A DNA stretch of 50,826 bases from JBBSMX01 sp038232935 (GTDB lineage: Bacteria; Bacteroidota; Rhodothermia; Rhodothermales; JANQRZ01). The position numbers and the translations under genes are program-made. The stretch covers positions 1 to 50,826 of the forward strand of contig JBBSMX010000015.1 in assembly GCA_038232935.1 (NCBI GenBank). Reading direction: 5' to 3'. Shown one piece after another: positions 47,986 through 50,826 of this stretch. Numbering within the stretch: the first letter of the stretch is position 1; every line of letters begins with the position of its first letter. The notes under the pieces are model-generated. The model was not told the origin of the DNA. It did no database searches and worked only from the letters and a program-made list of their open reading frames with translations.

Positions 47986-49059
47986 CTAATCCGCAGCGGG
48001 ACCGTCCGGCATCCAGTCGGCGGTCGGGTCGCCGGGGTCGAGGTCATCGTGGTCGGGGCGCTCTCCGTAGGCTCCGTCCCCTGCGGAGAGCCGGGCCTCG
48101 GGCGGGGGTTCCCACCACGCCGTCGGGTGGGCGTAGTCGTCGTCGGGATCGAACCGTTCGGGGAGCGGAGCACTCGGATCGAGGTCGAGCACGGCCTGAA
48201 TGTCGGGGACGATCCGGTGGAGCAGTCGGAGATTGCGAAACGCCTGTCGGCAACGGTGGCGCACCTCCTTTTCGAGCGCGAACGGCTCGCCATGCTCACG
48301 CGCTGCCTTCGCATCGGCCGCCGTGCTGAAGGCGACGGGGACTGTCAGCGCCGTCTTGTAGAGGTCCGCTACGTCGTAGACGAACGCGAGCTGCTTGCCC
48401 TGGTGGATGAAGCCGAGGCCGGGGCTGTAGCCGGCACTGACGACAGCGGCGTGGCAGACGCCGTTGAGGCAGGCGTTCGCCGTCGAGAGGGCGCGGTTAG
48501 CGCCATCGCTGTTGCCCCACTCGAAGCGGTCGTACTGCCGCCCCTGCCACGCGATGCCGTAGCGCCGGGCGGCCTCGGCGTAGGTCCGCCGCACGCGTGC
48601 TCCCTCGTAGCCGCGCACCTGCTCGATAGTGAGACCCGGCGGGAGCGCGTCGTCGAACCGGAGCTCGTACATCCGCTCGACGACGCGCATGCGCCGCTCG
48701 GGGGCGGCGGCGGCTTCGGCCTGTTTCTGGAGGGCGTAGGCCTTCCGCGTCTCGCCGTGGCCGCCCGCGTAGAAGCGCACGCCTTCCTCGCCCACCCAGA
48801 GGAGCGAGCAGCCCGCCCGCGTCGTGGTGACGACGGCGCGGTGCGTCACGCTGAGCCCCGGCCCTACGAGGAGCGCGCAGAGTTGGGCGACGGGCACGGC
48901 GTACCGGCCGAGCTTGTTTTCGTAGACGACGCCGTTCTTGGTCTGCGTCAGTCGCCCGCGTTCGAGGTAGAGGTACGGAATCGAGTCTTTGAGTCGGGGT
49001 AGGGCGCGCAGGTCTTCAGGCATGGGTTTCTGAACGGTTACCTTAGGGGTCAGTGACAT
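47986..49059 (-). CDS. cas1e: Cas1e, CRISPR integrase
   Basis: A 357-residue I-E Cas1. The N-terminal domain is LPRLKDSIPYLYLERGRLTQTKNGVV to RFYAGGHGETRK. The catalytic domain has the metal ligands Glu (in GYEGARVRRTYAEAARRYGI), His (in YSPGLGFIHQGKQ) and Asp (in FVYDVADLYK). It is longer than the 305-residue E. coli Cas1 because of an acidic, Pro-rich C-terminal tail of about 50 residues (from LPERFDPDDDYAH). I start at the ATG at 49059 (MSLTPKV); the ATG at 49023 (MPEDLRALPRL) is also possible. It lies beside the leader end of the array, as expected for adaptation, but apart from the other cas genes. Confidence 0.97.
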   Translation of the reverse strand: MSLTPKVTVQKPMPEDLRALPRLKDSIPYLYLERGRLTQTKNGVVYENKLGRYAVPVAQLCALLVGPGLSVTHRAVVTTTRAGCSLLWVGEEGVRFYAGGHGETRKAYALQKQAEAAAAPERRMRVVERMYELRFDDALPPGLTIEQVRGYEGARVRRTYAEAARRYGIAWQGRQYDRFEWGNSDGANRALSTANACLNGVCHAAVVSAGYSPGLGFIHQGKQLAFVYDVADLYKTALTVPVAFSTAADAKAAREHGEPFALEKEVRHRCRQAFRNLRLLHRIVPDIQAVLDLDPSAPLPERFDPDDDYAHPTAWWEPPPEARLSAGDGAYGERPDHDDLDPGDPTADWMPDGPAAD

Positions 49060-49186
49060 GGCGGGCAGTAAGGAAAGCCGCCGAGCACGTGAACCCAGAC
49101 AAAGCGCGTCCACTTCGCATATTCGAGCGCGTACCCTCGGACATTTCCGCTCTTTGACATTCTGTGATGAACCGCTAGTTTGTAGA
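49060..49186 (+). promoter_or_regulatory. CRISPR leader with array promoter
   Basis: The gap between cas1e (leftward) and the first repeat. It contains TTGACA (49154-49159), 16 bp, TAGTTT (49176-49181), a fair promoter pointing into the array. Transcription would begin around 49188, at or just inside the first repeat. Within the promoter spacer lies GATGAACCG (49166-49174), identical to the 3' end (5' handle) of the repeat, 12 bp before repeat 1. The AT-rich patch upstream (49108-49155) may hold an IHF-like site, which I cannot confirm by eye. Confidence 0.65.
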
Positions 49187-50679
49187 CCTCTCCCCGTTCG
49201 CGCGGGGATGAACCGACGACCTCGCCGAGCGAGCCGGCTTGCATCGTCCTCTCCCCGTTCGCGCGGGGATGAACCGACGTGGCCCGACGCCTCGCTCTAC
49301 GCCCTCGTCCTCTCCCCGTTCGCGCGGGGATGAACCGTTGCCGATGTCGGCCGTGCGGAAGTCGGCGCTCCTCTCCCCGTTCGCGCGGGGATGAACCGCG
49401 GGTCGGCGCGAAGCGGCGGAGCTGGCGGAACCTCTCCCCGTTCGCGCGGGGATGAACCGTACTGCCCCGGATCGGCGAGGTCGGAGACGATCCTCTCCCC
49501 GTTCGCGCGGGGATGAACCGCCGGACGACGGCGTGCTCGGCGCGGGCGACGGCCTCTCCCCGTTCGCGCGGGGATGAACCGGGGGAGGCGCTGGAGCTGC
49601 CGCTGACGCCGGACCTCTCCCCGTTCGCGCGGGGATGAACCGGTGCTCCTGCCCGAGCACGCCGACGTGCTCGACCTCTCCCCGTTCGCGCGGGGATGAA
49701 CCGCTCCCCGAACCTCGTTCGCTCTCGTCGCTGAGCCTCTCCCCGTTCGCGCGGGGATGAACCGAGATCCGGGATCTCATCGATGGGGATACTCCTCCTC
49801 TCCCCGTTCGCGCGGGGATGAACCGATCATCGGCAGCACGAACAAACCGGCGAGAGCCCTCTCCCCGTTCGCGCGGGGATGAACCGTCACGGATACCGGG
49901 AAGCTCATCGACCGCGCCCCTCTCCCCGTTCGCGCGGGGATGAACCGCAGTCTCAGGTTTCCAAGCCTGCCGCATTCGACCTCTCCCCGTTCGCGCGGGG
50001 ATGAACCGCGCGTCCGACCTCACGCCCGGGGTGATTAATCCCTCTCCCCGTTCGCGCGGGGATGAACCGGGAGCCATCAGCAGCGACGGCAAAGACTTCT
50101 CCCTCTCCCCGTTCGCGCGGGGATGAACCGACTCGCGGCATGCGCTGAACCAGTAACAAAGACCTCTCCCCGTTCGCGCGGGGATGAACCGACCGAGTTC
50201 TGCCACCGGGCCGCGATTATGAGCCTCTCCCCGTTCGCGCGGGGATGAACCGGTGCTGGCCGAGCGGCGAGAGCGGAAGCAAACCCTCTCCCCGTTCGCG
50301 CGGGGATGAACCGCGGACGGCGAAGGAGCTGACGGAGCAGGAGAACCTCTCCCCGTTCGCGCGGGGATGAACCGCCGAACCCGGCGCCGCCCGTGGGGTC
50401 GTAGCCCCTCTCCCCGTTCGCGCGGGGATGAACCGGCAGAGCAGCAATAACGGAGCACGGCGATAGACCTCTCCCCGTTCGCGCGGGGATGAACCGTGGT
50501 AGCCGCGCCCAATTCTGCGTTCGCGGTACCTCTCCCCGTTCGCGCGGGGATGAACCGCTTCTTGATTTTCTTTAAAAAGCGAGCCTGTTCCTCTCCCCGT
50601 TCGCGCGGGGATGAACCGAAAGAACAAAATCTAAGTATCAGAAGGGATGCCCTCTCCCCGTTCGCGCGGGGATGAACCG
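49187..50679 (+). CRISPR. Type I-E CRISPR array, 25 repeats and 24 spacers
   Basis: A 29-bp repeat recurs with an exact 61-bp period from 49187 to 50679, giving 24 spacers of 32 bp. The unit is CCTC, T, stem CCCCG, loop TTCGCG, stem CGGGG, handle ATGAACCG. The handle at the 3' end shows that the crRNA is read on the plus strand, so the leader is on the left, next to cas1e. All 25 copies appear identical by eye, including the last. The leader-distal two spacers (from about 50558 and 50619) are AT-rich, unlike the GC-rich ones near the leader. By eye no spacer matches another part of the window. Confidence 0.99.
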
Positions 50680-50794
50680 TAGCCGTGAGTAAACGTCAGT
50701 CGCGGGTTGAAGTAGAGAACGGGTTGGCAAGTCGCTGCGTCGTGCGTAGGGTGGAGTTGACCACTCCCCTCGCACCAGCAACCCCGCCAACCCG

Positions 50795-50826
50795 ATGACC
50801 AGCAATGTACTCGACCAGGCCACCCG
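50795..50826 (+). CDS. Possible start of a gene running off the window
   Basis: ATG at 50795 opens MTSNVLDQAT with no stop before the edge. The codon choice is ordinary, but 10 codons are too few to identify it. The preceding stretch 50680-50794 has no repeat and no clear gene. Confidence 0.25.
   Translation, partial: MTSNVLDQAT

Noticed and set aside
49175..50512. Long minus-strand open frame through the CRISPR array with GSSPRERGE, HPRANGER and FIPARTGRG units
   Set aside because: The 61-bp period shifts frame by one each unit, so the peptide cycles through three readings of the same repeat. This is the known artefact of translating I-E arrays, not a protein.
49187..50679. Self-targeting spacers
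   Set aside because: By eye I found no spacer match to the rest of the window. A full genome search was not possible.
50680..50826. Second attachment site for an island (copy of the tRNA-Val 3' end)
   Set aside because: No stretch resembling the tRNA end was found to the right of the array in the window.

Overview
GC-rich bacterial chromosome segment with a Bacteroidota-type cell surface: a giant SprA (type IX secretion translocon), a protein with a type IX sorting tail, a SusC-like TonB-dependent receptor with a carboxypeptidase-like plug extension, and a FadL-like porin. The high GC, ScfR-type regulator, short ProRS and weak Shine-Dalgarno signals point to the Rhodothermota (Salinibacter/Rubricoccus-like relatives). 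This placement is inferred from gene content; no 16S gene is present.

Layout. 1-13 kb: NTF2-like lipoprotein, sprA, lipB, and a housekeeping run (DUF423 membrane protein, lipoprotein, rsfS, LytR_C protein). 13-19 kb: a glyoxylate module, aceB-aceA-aminotransferase, read leftwards, with a divergent ScfR/RamB-type regulator and a palindromic operator candidate touching the aceB -35 box. 19-36 kb: envelope and housekeeping genes (coiled-coil Met/His-rich protein, DoxX, type IX cargo, tsaD, chorismate mutase, mltG, a polytopic membrane protein, FadL-like porin, Tyr-rich lipoprotein, proS, PAP2-like protein, TonB-dependent receptor, endonuclease V, nitroreductase-like protein). Intergenic gaps carry REP-like palindromes, long hairpins between convergent genes and one MITE-like element.

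37-50.7 kb: a complete type I-E CRISPR-Cas locus begins just after a tRNA-Val(GAC) gene. Read on the minus strand the order is cas1-cas2-WYL regulator-MNT-HEPN, then a divergent 90-residue zinc-ribbon gene, then cas3-cas8e-cse2-cas7-cas5-cas6e. The array (25 identical 29-bp repeats, 24 spacers of 32 bp) is read rightwards from a short leader next to cas1.

The most striking object is in the cas3 promoter region. Two diverged repeats flank a 32-nt pseudo-spacer at 45253-45346, transcribed toward cas3. Its first 14 nt match, apart from positions 6, 9 and 12, a site preceded by AAG that lies between the -35 and -10 boxes of the apparent cas3 promoter. In type I-E complexes positions 6 and 12 of the guide are flipped out and do not pair. 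This is the architecture of a CreR/CreA-type RNA: a crRNA-like guide that sends Cascade back to its own operon promoter. The same footprint would reach the -35 of the divergent zinc-ribbon gene, whose promoter closely resembles the one in the CRISPR leader. The neighbouring HEPN gene appears to carry a one-base frameshift near its 3' end.
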